A stretch of 64,000 nucleotides of DNA from assembly GCA_000702685.1 (NCBI GenBank), contig JNJD01000006.1, positions 248,001 through 312,000 on the forward strand, written 5' to 3'. Below the pieces are notes generated by a model that was given only the letters and a program-made list of their open reading frames with translations, ran no database searches and was not told the DNA's origin. Position 1 is the first letter of the stretch. Each line of letters opens with the position of its first letter. The position numbers were made by a program, and so were the translations under genes. This DNA is from Lachnospiraceae bacterium AC2028. Lineage in GTDB: Bacteria; Bacillota; Clostridia; Lachnospirales; Lachnospiraceae. Of this stretch, positions 44,134-53,600 are shown in pieces.

Positions 44134-45735
44134 TCAGCCCCAGTCGTCTGTCAGCCAGTTACGCAAAAGCGCTGCGGCAGCTTCGGGGTTTTCATCAACA
44201 AATTTTTCTATCATCCTTCTGGTCTCAGACTTATTCTCGACATCGATGTTCTCGATCTGAGGCTCGGGATTGGACTGAAGAAGCTGTTCAACGGAAAGCT
44301 CGTTCTCAGTCTCCTCTTCGTTCTTCCTGCCACCCATGCTCCTGAGAATGACGAAGGCAAGAAGTCCGAGTATGAGAATGATAAGGAACGCGGAAAGGAC
44401 CGTGGTCCAGCTTATCGCAAGGCTTTCCTTGTCATAGAATATCGGTGACTCGTAAGCAACGATGGTGATATTTTCAACCGGGATACCGGTAGCGTTTGCC
44501 GCAATCTGATAAAGCTCGGGATCGACCTCAAGCTTCTTGTCTGCGGAATTGGCAAGCTTATACTCTTCCCATGTCGTTCCGTCGAGAAGTCCCTGTGCCT
44601 TGACATCCTCTTCGCGGATCTCTTTATAGGAGATAGCCGCTATGGACATGGAAGAATTGGGATAATTGATCGCACCTGCGGGTGTGACCTTGTACTCGGA
44701 AGATTCGTTGGGAAGGTAATCCTTCTCAAGCTCCGTTGTGGACTGTGAACTGGTTCCGTAATCACTGGTCACGTAAGTTGTGCCCTCGCCGTTCGAATCG
44801 GTTCCGGGGATTCCGCCCACGCCGTTTTCGGCTGTGGATTCATACTGCTCTTCATGTGAGAGCATACCTTCCGTACGATCCGCATTGGCATAATATTCCT
44901 TGACGGTCTTCTCGTAGTTGGAGTAATCCATGTCCAGATGACTGGTGACTTCGACCATATTGTAATTGGGAGTTCCGAGAAGAACCCTCTTTACCTGGTT
45001 TGCGATCATTGCCTCGGCCTGGTTGCGAAGCTCCTGCATGGAATTGGCGATGCCCGATGATGAATAATCATCTCCGCCCGCAAAAAGAAGCGTACCGTCG
45101 GAATCAAGTATCGTGATGTTCGCGGTATTGCTGTTTCTTAAGAATGTCTGAATGCACTTTGCCAGATTGGCAGCCTTGGCAGCGGTAAAGCTTCCGTCGT
45201 GCTCTATCTGGATATATGCGGATGACTCCTCCTCGTTGGAGATAAGAGTTCCGGTATCTTCGGGTATATTAAGATTTACCTTGCAGCTTTCGACTCCGTC
45301 GATGTCAAGGATCACGGCCTTAAGCTTATTCTCGTAATACAGCTGGTACATCTTGGCACGGTCGGAATTCGTGGTGGAAAGATTGCTGCTGAGGGCATCC
45401 TCGAGAGAATACTCCTCGGGAACGTACCCCGACGAACCGAGGGCAAGTTCGGCCTGTGTATACTGCGTGGTCTGAACACTTATCGTAAGAGCATCCTGAG
45501 ATTCGGTATGTGCAATGGAATTCTCATCGAGGATCGCAATGATCTGGGATGCATCCTTGGTATTGGGTGCAGTGATCAGGACCTTGTACTTAGGTCTGGA
45601 AACAAAAAAGATGATGAGAGCAAAGACCGCTATCGCAAAAAGGATAAGACCGATGATGATGCCTTTCTGTCTCGCGGTGAATTTGTTCCACCAAGCTTTT
45701 ATCTTTTCGATTATTTCCTTGATTCTCTCGGGCAT
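44134..45735 (-). CDS. fliF: Flagellar MS-ring protein FliF
   Basis: A 533-residue protein with membrane helices at both ends (about 25-47 and 445-467) around the ring-building domains (YKVLITAPNTKDASQIIAIL; AVILDIDGVESCKVNLNIP). The C-terminal cytoplasmic tail (ENKSETRRMIEKFVDENPEA) binds FliG. Length and layout are standard. Confidence 0.97.
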   Translation of the reverse strand: MPERIKEIIEKIKAWWNKFTARQKGIIIGLILFAIAVFALIIFFVSRPKYKVLITAPNTKDASQIIAILDENSIAHTESQDALTISVQTTQYTQAELALGSSGYVPEEYSLEDALSSNLSTTNSDRAKMYQLYYENKLKAVILDIDGVESCKVNLNIPEDTGTLISNEEESSAYIQIEHDGSFTAAKAANLAKCIQTFLRNSNTANITILDSDGTLLFAGGDDYSSSGIANSMQELRNQAEAMIANQVKRVLLGTPNYNMVEVTSHLDMDYSNYEKTVKEYYANADRTEGMLSHEEQYESTAENGVGGIPGTDSNGEGTTYVTSDYGTSSQSTTELEKDYLPNESSEYKVTPAGAINYPNSSMSIAAISYKEIREEDVKAQGLLDGTTWEEYKLANSADKKLEVDPELYQIAANATGIPVENITIVAYESPIFYDKESLAISWTTVLSAFLIILILGLLAFVILRSMGGRKNEEETENELSVEQLLQSNPEPQIENIDVENKSETRRMIEKFVDENPEAAAALLRNWLTDDWG

Positions 45736-45775
45736 TTCAAGCCTCCGGTTATAGCCGATGTTACTGGTTTACGGA

Positions 45776-46108
45776 TCATACCTGCATCTGCATGATCTCT
45801 TTATAAGCTTCAAGAAGCCTGTCCCTGATGGCAACGGTGTACTGCAATGCCGTCTGTGCCTTCTGCAAAGCGATCGTAAGATCGTGCGTGGAATCGGACT
45901 GTCCGAGTGCAAAGAGTATCTCCTGATTCTCGGCATCCGACAGATAAGCATTGGTAGTCTTTATGCTGTCAACAGCGGAATTAAAGACCGACGAAAACAG
46001 AGTGCCGTCGGAAGCTTCTCCCTGAAGCGAATTAACACCCTTTGCAGCCGATGATGTCTTATAAAATTCGGCTGCACCGGTAAGTTCATGTACAAGTGAT
46101 GCGTTCAT
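45776..46108 (-). CDS. fliE: Flagellar hook-basal body protein FliE
   Basis: A 110-residue protein linking MS ring and rod. The C-terminal QKAQTALQYTVAIRDRLLEA and EIMQMQV is the FliE signature. It lies between flgC and fliF. Confidence 0.95.
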   Translation of the reverse strand: MNASLVHELTGAAEFYKTSSAAKGVNSLQGEASDGTLFSSVFNSAVDSIKTTNAYLSDAENQEILFALGQSDSTHDLTIALQKAQTALQYTVAIRDRLLEAYKEIMQMQV

Positions 46109-46128
46109 CTGTCATTCACCTCTTACGA

Positions 46129-46584
46129 TCAACTGCCCTGTCCGATCTGGAGTCCCTGCTGCGCCATTGATTTGGTCGCTTCGAAAGCTGTTGCGTTCGC
46201 TTCATAGGAACGGCTCGCATCGATCAGGTTAGTCATCTCGGTGATTATATTTACATTGGGATACATTACATATCCGTTCTCATCCGCATCGGGATGTGAA
46301 GGATCGTAGACCATGTTCTGGGGTGTGACGCGATCTTCCAGAACCTTTGCAACCTTTACGCCCTTGCCGGCGTAATTCTTGGAAACCGAATTGAGGACAT
46401 GGCTGAAGGTATCGCTTCCTCTGACACCCTTTTCCTCAAAGTAAACAACCTTTCTCACATAAGGAGACCCATCCTTGGTACGGGTTGTGTTCGCATTCGC
46501 AACGTTCTCGGATATGATATCCATCCTGTAACGCTGGGCTGTAAGGCCTGATGCGCTGATGTCAAATGCCGTAAACATTCCCAT
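46129..46584 (-). CDS. flgC: Flagellar proximal rod protein FlgC
   Basis: A 151-residue rod protein with the N-terminal FDISASGLTAQRYRMDIISE, then NVANANTTRT motif and C-terminal EMTNLIDASRSYEANATAFE. It is between flgB and fliE. Confidence 0.96.
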   Translation of the reverse strand: MGMFTAFDISASGLTAQRYRMDIISENVANANTTRTKDGSPYVRKVVYFEEKGVRGSDTFSHVLNSVSKNYAGKGVKVAKVLEDRVTPQNMVYDPSHPDADENGYVMYPNVNIITEMTNLIDASRSYEANATAFEATKSMAQQGLQIGQGS

Positions 46585-46599
46585 AGGATACTCCTTTCA

Positions 46600-46989
46600 C
46601 TACTTCATTACACGCTTGAGATTATCAAACTCCGCACTGATTCCCCTCATCAGACCCTGGTACTGGATCTGGTTTCTGGCAAGCAGTACGTTTTCATTTT
46701 CTATATCGACATTGTTCTTGTCGGTACGGTACGAAAAATTGGCCGCATCGGTATAGGCTCCCACTTTGAGTTTCGAGAGATTGACGTTCGCAACCTTTTC
46801 GTCCATGGACTTATATCTGCGATATCCGAGCTCCTTTTCAAGGACGGATTCAAAATCAACATCCTGTCTCTTGTAGCCCGGAGTATCGACATTGGCTATG
46901 TTGTTGGCAATGCACTGATCCCTGAGCCAGGAAGCATCAGCGGCTTTTTCAAGCACGTTAATATAATCAAATGCACTTGTATTGACCAT
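46600..46989 (-). CDS. flgB: Flagellar proximal rod protein FlgB
   Basis: A 129-residue rod protein and first gene of the fla/che cluster. NNIANVDTPGYKRQDVDFES is the family motif, and GISAEFDNLKRVMK ends it. The ATG at 46989 follows AGGAG by 5 bases; a GTG two codons upstream overlaps that site and is rejected. Confidence 0.96.
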   Translation of the reverse strand: MVNTSAFDYINVLEKAADASWLRDQCIANNIANVDTPGYKRQDVDFESVLEKELGYRRYKSMDEKVANVNLSKLKVGAYTDAANFSYRTDKNNVDIENENVLLARNQIQYQGLMRGISAEFDNLKRVMK

Positions 46990-47042
46990 AAACACTCCTT
47001 TTTGGGCATAAAAGTCCTTCTTTTATACCTTACCAAATATTA

Positions 47043-47070
47043 ATTATACTGAAAATACCAAAAAACACAA
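47043..47070 (-). promoter_or_regulatory. fla/che promoter upstream of flgB
   Basis: On the minus strand TTGTGT (47065-47070), a 16-base spacer and TATAAT (47043-47048), 54 bases before flgB. The 15 bases 47043-47057 match the CodY consensus at 11 of 15 positions and overlap the -10. The whole gap 46990-47249 holds this promoter and the codY terminator; I see no gene in it. Confidence 0.65.
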
Positions 47071-47151
47071 TATCTTTTTAGCTTTAAGCGGCCTTACCAC
47101 AAAATCTTGTATGAGCCGAAACCAAAATTTAAATTCCGGTTTCTTATATAC

Positions 47152-47183
47152 AAAAAAGGACCTACCCGAAAGTAAATCCTTTT
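47152..47183 (-). terminator. Probable codY terminator
   Basis: AAAGGA/TCCTTT and an inner TAC/GTA pair with two mismatches between form a stem, with a T6 run on the minus strand. It is weaker than the other terminators here. Confidence 0.6.
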
Positions 47184-47249
47184 AAACGCCGTCAATCCTT
47201 TAATATTGTGAGAATACCGTATCGTCCGGATACCGGAATAACCCGTCTC

Positions 47250-48038
47250 CTACTTGATGCCCTGGGAAACCTTCATGGAACCTATCTCGTCAAACACGTA
47301 TTCGTTGAGGATCTTGATATATGTTCCCTTCATTCCCGAAGATCTCGACTCGATTATGCCTGCGCTCTCGAACTTTCTGAGGGCATTGACGATAACACTT
47401 CTCGTTATACCTACTCTATCGGCTATTTTGCTCGCAACCAATATACCCTCATCGCCTTCAAGTTCATCAAATATGTGAACAATTGCTTCCATCTCGGAAA
47501 AAGAAAGAGTACTTATAGCCGATTTAACGACAGCTATCTTCCTGCTCTCCTCAGCACTTTCCTCGCTTACGGAACGAAGCATCTCGAGTCCGACGACGGT
47601 GGTGCCATATTCGAGAAGGATGATATCATCTATGTCATATTCTTTATCGGTACGATACACGAAAAGAGTACCGAGCCTCTCACCCGCGATCTCAATCGGG
47701 GTGATGATGGCCTTGTACATTTTCGTATCGGTCTTTTCAAAACCGAGCGTATCGAGATTTACATTTTCCTTGGTGGAAAGAACGGAAAGAAGTCTTTCAT
47801 TCAGCATCTTGTCGATGAACTCTCCGACATTGCCGCCGATGAGTTCGGCTATGGGCTCTTCTCCGGGAAGAAGTCCCTGACCGAGAAGCTTGCCCTTCCT
47901 GCTGATGACGATGACACTTGAAGACAGGATATCACGCATGACGGAGCAGATATCGTTAAATACAACCTTGCTGGAATTGTTGTTGTGGAGCAGACTTCCT
48001 ATTTTTCTCGTCTTATCAAGAAGCTGTACACTACTCAT
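47250..48038 (-). CDS. codY: GTP- and branched-chain-amino-acid-sensing regulator CodY
   Basis: A 262-residue global regulator. The N-terminal GAF domain (SSVQLLDKTRKIGSLLHNNN) binds isoleucine/valine, and the C-terminal winged helix (VASKIADRVGITRSVIVNAL, then RKFESAGIIESRSSGMKGTY) is the highly conserved CodY DNA-binding segment. GGAGG precedes the ATG. It lies directly before flgB, as in B. subtilis, though the codV-clpQ-clpY genes that separate it from topA there are missing. Its promoter has an adjoining CodY box. Confidence 0.97.
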   Translation of the reverse strand: MSSVQLLDKTRKIGSLLHNNNSSKVVFNDICSVMRDILSSSVIVISRKGKLLGQGLLPGEEPIAELIGGNVGEFIDKMLNERLLSVLSTKENVNLDTLGFEKTDTKMYKAIITPIEIAGERLGTLFVYRTDKEYDIDDIILLEYGTTVVGLEMLRSVSEESAEESRKIAVVKSAISTLSFSEMEAIVHIFDELEGDEGILVASKIADRVGITRSVIVNALRKFESAGIIESRSSGMKGTYIKILNEYVFDEIGSMKVSQGIK

Positions 48039-48115
48039 ATCCGCCTCCGCAAACTAATTAACGCAATTAATAACTTTCACAGATCAAAATGGGCGCACAA
48101 ATACGCTACGGAGTG

Positions 48116-48144
48116 ATTGTATCAGATAAATATGCTCTTTTCAA
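48116..48144 (-). promoter_or_regulatory. codY promoter
   Basis: On the minus strand TTGAAA (48139-48144), a 17-base spacer and TACAAT (48116-48121), 77 bases before the start. The CodY box begins 4 bases upstream of the -35. Confidence 0.82.
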
Positions 48145-48148
48145 TGCA

Positions 48149-48163
48149 AATTTTCAGAAACTT
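48149..48163. promoter_or_regulatory. CodY box (14/15) upstream of codY
   Basis: AATTTTCAGAAACTT differs from the consensus at one position. It is placed 4 bases upstream of the codY -35, almost the same geometry as the perfect box at flbD (3 bases). Confidence 0.75.
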
Positions 48164-48207
48164 TTGGACAAAATTACAAACTTTTTAAATATTTAGAGAA
48201 TTATATC

Positions 48208-50280
48208 TCACTCTTCGTTTTCGATGTTTTCGGAATGTCCGCATTCCTTGTCGGAGCAGACTGCCTTCTTGCCCTTGATGACCATGTATTTTCCGCACTT
48301 GGGGCAGGGCTTTTTCGCGGGTCTGTCCCAACTCATGAACTCACAATCGGGATATCCGAGACAGCCGTAATACTTTCTGCCCTTTCTGGTTATCTTGATC
48401 ACGATCTCATTGCCGCATGAAGGACAATTGATGCCGGTCTTCTCGTAATAGGGCTTGGTATTCTTACACTCCGGATAACCGGGGCATGCAAGGAACTTGC
48501 CGGAGGGACCGTACTTGATGACAAGCTTTCTTCCGCACTTTTCGCATACCTCGTCGGATTCCTCTTCCCTGATCTCAACCTTCTCGAGTTCTTCATTCGC
48601 CTTATCGACGGATTCCTTGAGATCGGGATAGAAATTCCTAATGACGGTCTTCCACTTTACATCGCCTTCTTCAACACCGTCGAGAAGTCCCTCGACATTG
48701 GCGGTGAACTTGGCGTCGACTATCGAAGGGAATGCCTGGCTCATAAGATCGTCCACGGCATGTCCGATATCGGTGACATACAGATTCTTCTGTTCCTTGG
48801 TCACATAGCGTCTCTTGATGAGAGTGGTTATGGTCGGAGCATAGGTACTGGGACGTCCGATGCCCTGCTCTTCGAGAGCTCTAACAAGGGAGCTTTCGGT
48901 GTAGTGAGCGGGAGGCTGGGTAAAGTGCTGTCTGGGATCGAGGTCATTCAGTGTAAGAACCGACTTCTCGCTTACTGCGGAATCAAGACTCTTTTCATCC
49001 TCGGTATCGTCAGCCTGGATATAAACCTTCCTGTAACCTTCGAAGGTAAGTCTGCTTGATGAAACGGTAAACACATGCCTGCCGGCTCCGATCTTTATCG
49101 AAAGGGTCTCATAGACCGCGGGAGTCATACGGCTTGCAAGGAATCTCTGCCAGATGAGCTTGTAAAGTCTGTACTGGTCTCTTGAGAGCTGACCCTTGAG
49201 CGATTCGGGCTCTCTTGTGAGAAGTGTGGGCCTGATAGCTTCGTGGGCATCCTGGATTCTTTTTCCGGATCCTTCATCGGCCGAAGTCTCGGCAATGTAC
49301 TCTGATGAGAAATTATCGGCAAGATACTTGGAAGCCTGTGCCTGGGCTTCATCGGAAACTCTGGTCGAATCGGTTCTCAGGTAAGAAATAAGACCTACCG
49401 TGCCCTCTCCCTTTATCTCGATTCCTTCATAGAGCTGCTGGGCAACGCTCATTGTCTTGGATGTGGAGAAATTGAGAGTCTTGCCCGCTTCCTGCTGAAG
49501 AGTTGATGTAGTGAAGGGAAGGGGTGCTTTCTTCTGTCTTGTTCCGGTAGTTACATCGGTTACGACAAATTTCTCGTCCTTTACCTCGGACATGATCTTT
49601 TCAACTTCCGACTTGGTCGAAAGAGTCTTCTTGTTCTGATCCTCACCGTAGTATTTCGCTACGAGGGGTTTCTTTTCACCCTTAATGTCAAGGATCGCAT
49701 CAAGGGTCCAGTACTCCTCGGGAATGAATGCGTCAATCTCATTCTCCCTGTCACATACCATATGGAGTGCAGCGGACTGTACACGTCCTGCGGAAAGTCC
49801 GCGCTTTACCTTGACCCACATAACGGGAGAAATGCTGTAACCCACGATACGGTCGATGATACGTCTTGCCTGCTGCGCATCGACAAGATTCATATCTATC
49901 TCCCTGGGGTGCTTTAAGGATTCCTTGACCGCATTCTTGGTAATCTCGTTGAAGGTGATCCTGTAGCACTTCTTAGTACCGAGACCAAGCGCTGCATACA
50001 GATGCCAGCTGATTGCTTCTCCCTCACGGTCAGGGTCCGTTGCAAGATATATATTGTCGGCCTTTTTGACTTCTTTTCTCAGGGAAGCGAGAATATCGCC
50101 CTTTCCCCTGATGGTTATATATTTAGGCTCGAAATCATTATCAATATCTATTCCCATTGAGCTCTTGGGAAGATCGCGCACATGTCCCTGGGAAGCGGTT
50201 ACTTCGTATCCGGATCCAAGGAACTTTTTGATTGTCTTAACCTTCGCAGGCGACTCAACTATTACAAGATTCTTAGCCAT
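48208..50280 (-). CDS. topA: DNA topoisomerase I
   Basis: A 690-residue type IA topoisomerase that relaxes negative supercoils. The Toprim domain (VIVESPAKVKTIKKFLG; DPDREGEAISWHL) and the catalytic Tyr block (GLISYLRTDSTRVS) are present. Three C-terminal four-Cys zinc ribbons follow (CEKCGRKL, CPSCGNEI, CPKCGKYM), the last ending in the CSDKECGH variant. The frame extends 23 codons upstream into A/T-rich sequence, but the ATG at 50280 has GGAGG 7 bases away and the canonical MAKNLVIVE start. Confidence 0.97.
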   Translation of the reverse strand: MAKNLVIVESPAKVKTIKKFLGSGYEVTASQGHVRDLPKSSMGIDIDNDFEPKYITIRGKGDILASLRKEVKKADNIYLATDPDREGEAISWHLYAALGLGTKKCYRITFNEITKNAVKESLKHPREIDMNLVDAQQARRIIDRIVGYSISPVMWVKVKRGLSAGRVQSAALHMVCDRENEIDAFIPEEYWTLDAILDIKGEKKPLVAKYYGEDQNKKTLSTKSEVEKIMSEVKDEKFVVTDVTTGTRQKKAPLPFTTSTLQQEAGKTLNFSTSKTMSVAQQLYEGIEIKGEGTVGLISYLRTDSTRVSDEAQAQASKYLADNFSSEYIAETSADEGSGKRIQDAHEAIRPTLLTREPESLKGQLSRDQYRLYKLIWQRFLASRMTPAVYETLSIKIGAGRHVFTVSSSRLTFEGYRKVYIQADDTEDEKSLDSAVSEKSVLTLNDLDPRQHFTQPPAHYTESSLVRALEEQGIGRPSTYAPTITTLIKRRYVTKEQKNLYVTDIGHAVDDLMSQAFPSIVDAKFTANVEGLLDGVEEGDVKWKTVIRNFYPDLKESVDKANEELEKVEIREEESDEVCEKCGRKLVIKYGPSGKFLACPGYPECKNTKPYYEKTGINCPSCGNEIVIKITRKGRKYYGCLGYPDCEFMSWDRPAKKPCPKCGKYMVIKGKKAVCSDKECGHSENIENEE

Positions 50281-50320
50281 GAAAAATCCTCCGGGCATTT
50301 TTTTAAACCAAACGTAAAGA

Positions 50321-50349
50321 TATATACAACAAAAAAAATAAAAATGCAA
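50321..50349 (-). promoter_or_regulatory. topA promoter
   Basis: On the minus strand TTGCAT (50344-50349), a 17-base T-rich spacer and TATATA (50321-50326), 41 bases before the topA start. Confidence 0.7.
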
Positions 50350-50375
50350 ATGTATATATTAGAAGAAACGGAAAA

Positions 50376-50453
50376 TGAGTCGCCGGGGACAGTCCCTGTG
50401 ACTCACATTCACCGCAATAAAAAATGAGTCACGGGGACTGTCCCTGTGACTCA
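50376..50453. repeat. Pair of REP-like palindromes between tRNA-Glu and topA
   Basis: Two 29-30 bp units, 50376-50405 and 50425-50453, start with TGAGTC and end with GACTCA; each folds into a long hairpin with arms of about 13-14 bp around a GAC-TGT-CC type centre. The unit nearer the tRNA is followed on the minus strand by TTTTTT, so it can act as a rho-independent terminator for tRNA-Glu. A third copy is at 3984-4013. Confidence 0.85.
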
Positions 50454-50457
50454 TTCG

Positions 50458-50529
50458 CAGCTGGTAGGGGAATCGAACCCCTGTTTCCGCCGTGAGAGGG
50501 CGGCGTCTTAACCGCTTGACCAACCAGCC
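50458..50529 (-). tRNA. tRNA-Glu (anticodon CTC)
   Basis: A 72-base cloverleaf: acceptor GGCTGGT / ACCAGCT, D arm GTC...GAC, anticodon stem CCGCC/GGCGG with loop CTCTCAC (anticodon CUC, reads GAG), and T arm AGGGG-TTCGATT-CCCCT. The 1-72 pair is G.U, the discriminator is G, and CCA is not encoded. It has its own promoter and a REP hairpin as probable terminator. Confidence 0.96.
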
Positions 50530-50563
50530 ATATGCAAGCCGCTTTCATTTGTGCGACTTGCTT

Positions 50564-50592
50564 ATATTACAATAAGACAAAACAAAATGCAA
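50564..50592 (-). promoter_or_regulatory. tRNA-Glu promoter
   Basis: On the minus strand TTGCAT (50587-50592), a 17-base spacer and TAATAT (50564-50569), 34 bases before the tRNA 5' end and directly after polC. Confidence 0.85.
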
Positions 50593-50612
50593 GAAGAAAA
50601 TTTTATGCGGTC

Positions 50613-53600
50613 CTACTCCCCGAACATATCAAATATGCTCATCTGGTTCGATTCGGGAATATCACCGAGAATGCCGAGTGATTTCAGCTTGTCGGTAACC
50701 GTGCCCGATGCCTTGGTCCTGGACCTGAAGTCTTCGCAGCTTATGAACTTTCCGCGTTTTCCCTCGAACGCGATAGCATCGGCAACAGATGCACCGAGGC
50801 CGTCAATACTTGTAAGAGCGGGCATTATCTTGCCGTCTATTACCTGGAACTGCTTGGCCTTTACAAGTGAAAGATCGATGGGCATGAATTCAAAGCCTCT
50901 CGCGTGCATCTCCTGCACTATCCTGAGATCCGACATCTGATCGACCTGGGTGTTGGAAAGCTTGGGAGCGTTCTTATCCTTGTCGGATATCTCCTTGATC
51001 TTCTTAAGTTCCTCAAGCTTGGCTTCAACGTGAGCCTTGCCGAGACACATCACTTCATAACTGAATGCCTTGGCCCTGATACTGTAATAAGCCGCATAAT
51101 ATTCAAGCGGATAATTGATCTTGCAGTACGCGATTCTCCAGGCCATCATGACGTAAGCCGCAGCGTGCGCTCTCGGGAACATATACTCTATGCGCTCGCA
51201 GGACCAGATATACCAGTCGGGAACCTGGCACTTATCCATATCGGCTTTCCATTCGGGCCAGTCCTTAAAGGTGATCTCTCCCTGTGCGTTACGGCTGCCG
51301 GCAACCTTACCCTTTCTGACGGCTTCCATTATGTTGAATGCCTCTTCGGATTCAACACCCTTTCCTATCAGATAGGTCATGATATCGTCACGTGTGCAGA
51401 TGGCTGTCGAAATGTCAGCGGTTCCGTTATTGATCAAAACTTCCGCATTGTTCTGCCATACATTCGTTCCGTGTGAAAGACCCGATATTCTTACAAGATC
51501 CGAGAACATCTTGGGCTTGGCCTGCAGAACGAGGTTTATCGCAAAGTCGGTTCCAAACTCAGGAATTCCCAGGCATCCGAGCTTGCATCCTCCGATATCA
51601 TCGGGTGTGATACCAAGTGCTTCGGTATTCTGGAACAGGGTCATAACCTTCTTGTCATCAAGAGGAATGTCCCTGATCGGATCGAAGCCTATGAGATCCT
51701 GGAGCATTCTTATCATGGTAGGATCATCGTGTCCGAGAATATCAAGCTTGAGCAGGTTATGGTCAATGGAGTGATAATCGAAGTGAGTCGTTATCGTATC
51801 CGTGGTCATATCGTTGGCGGGATGCTGCACCGGAGTAAAGGTATTTATATCCTCGCCGTTGGGAAGAACGACTATACCGCCGGGATGCTGTCCCGTACTT
51901 CTCTTTACGCCCATGCATCCGTTCTGAAGAAATTCGACTTCAGCGTTTCTTCTGTGAATGCCGCGCTTTTCATAGAACTTCTTGATGAAACCGAATGCTG
52001 TCTTATCGGCGACGGTACCGACCGTGCCCGCACGGAATGTCTGTCCGGTTCCGAAAATAACTTCGGTGTATTTATGTGCCTTGGCCTGATATTCTCCGGA
52101 GAAGTTAAGGTCGATATCGGGCTCCTTATTACCCTTGAATCCGAGGAATGTTTCGAAGGGAATATCAAAGCCTTCCTTGCACAGAGGTTTTCCGCAGTTC
52201 GGACAATTGCGGTCGGGCATATCTACTCCCGCTTTGCCACGGAATTTCAGTACCTCTTCGGAGTCAAAATCATAGAAGTGGCATTCGGAACAATAATAGT
52301 GAGGAACAAGAGGATTGACCTCCGTGATTCCGGCCATCGTCGCAACAAATGAGCTTCCTACGGATCCTCTCGAACCTACCAGATATCCGTCTTCCACCGA
52401 TTTCCAGACCAGCTTCTGGGCAATGATATACATGACCGCGAATCCGTTTGAAATGATCGATTTCAATTCTCTCTCAAGTCTTTCCGTAACAACGGGAGGA
52501 AGATCCGGGCCGTAGATCTCATGAGCCTTGTTATAGCAGATCTGGGTAAGCATCTTGTCGGAATCGGGGATTACCGGAGGACATTTATCGGGTCTTACGG
52601 GCGAGATGCACTCACACATATCCGCGATCATATTGGAATTCTTTATTACGATCTCGTCAGCCTTCTGGGTTCCGAGGAAGGAGAATTCCTCGAGCATCTC
52701 CTCCGTTGTCCTGAAATACAGAGGCGCGGTGGGAGGCAGTATCCTGTCGCGGTTCTCACTCTTTGAATCGTAGATGACATCACGGTAGATGCCGTCATCG
52801 GGATCGAGGAAATACACATCTCCCGTTGCGACAACAGGCTTTCTGAACTGCTTTCCGAGTTCGGTCACTTCCCTGACGATATCGCGAATATCATCGATCG
52901 ATGTTATGTTCGGAAAATGATCGTTGCCGACCATGAATTCGTATACGGAAGGCGGCTGGACCTCAAGGAAATCATAAAAGCTTACGACATTGGATATCTG
53001 TTCGGAGGTATGTCCCTCGAGCAGCGCATCCATCAGTTCACCGTTTTGATTGCCGCTTCCGACAAGAAGTCCTTCACGGTATTTTTCGACAAGAGATTTA
53101 GGTATCTTCGGGAATCTGTTGAAATATTTCAGGTGAGATTCCGAAACCAGCGTATAAAGATGAATCCTTCCGAGTTCGTTCTTCGCAAGGAGCGTACATC
53201 TTGAGGGACGGAGCTTGGATATCGCCGATTCGCTTGATGCACCCTTCCTATTGACATCTTCCAGTGTCTTCATGCCTTCATCACGGAGCTGCTCCAGCAT
53301 TTTGACAAAGATATTGGCGGTACATTCCGCATCATCCACAGCTCTGTGGTGATGACCGAGATCGACTCCGAGTGCTTTGGCAACCGCATCGAGAGTGAAC
53401 TTGGAATGACCGGGAAGCTGTACTCTGGACAAAGGAAGCGTATCGATATAAACAGGATCAACGGGAGTGCCCAGTGAACGGCATTTTTCCTTGACGAAGT
53501 TAACGTCGAATTCCGCATTATGCGCAACCCATACACATCCCTCACAGAATCTGAGGAATCTGGGCATTACAAGATTGATGTTATCTGCGGTATTTACATC

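Noticed and set aside
50281-50349. 23-residue N-terminal extension of TopA
   Set aside because: It is A/T-rich, overlaps the topA promoter and ribosome site, and adds a Phe/Tyr/Cys-rich peptide absent from the family.
50376-50529. tRNA-Glu as an integration site with att repeats
   Set aside because: No integrase or island genes are near, and the adjacent repeats are self-palindromic and found elsewhere; they do not copy the tRNA 3' end.
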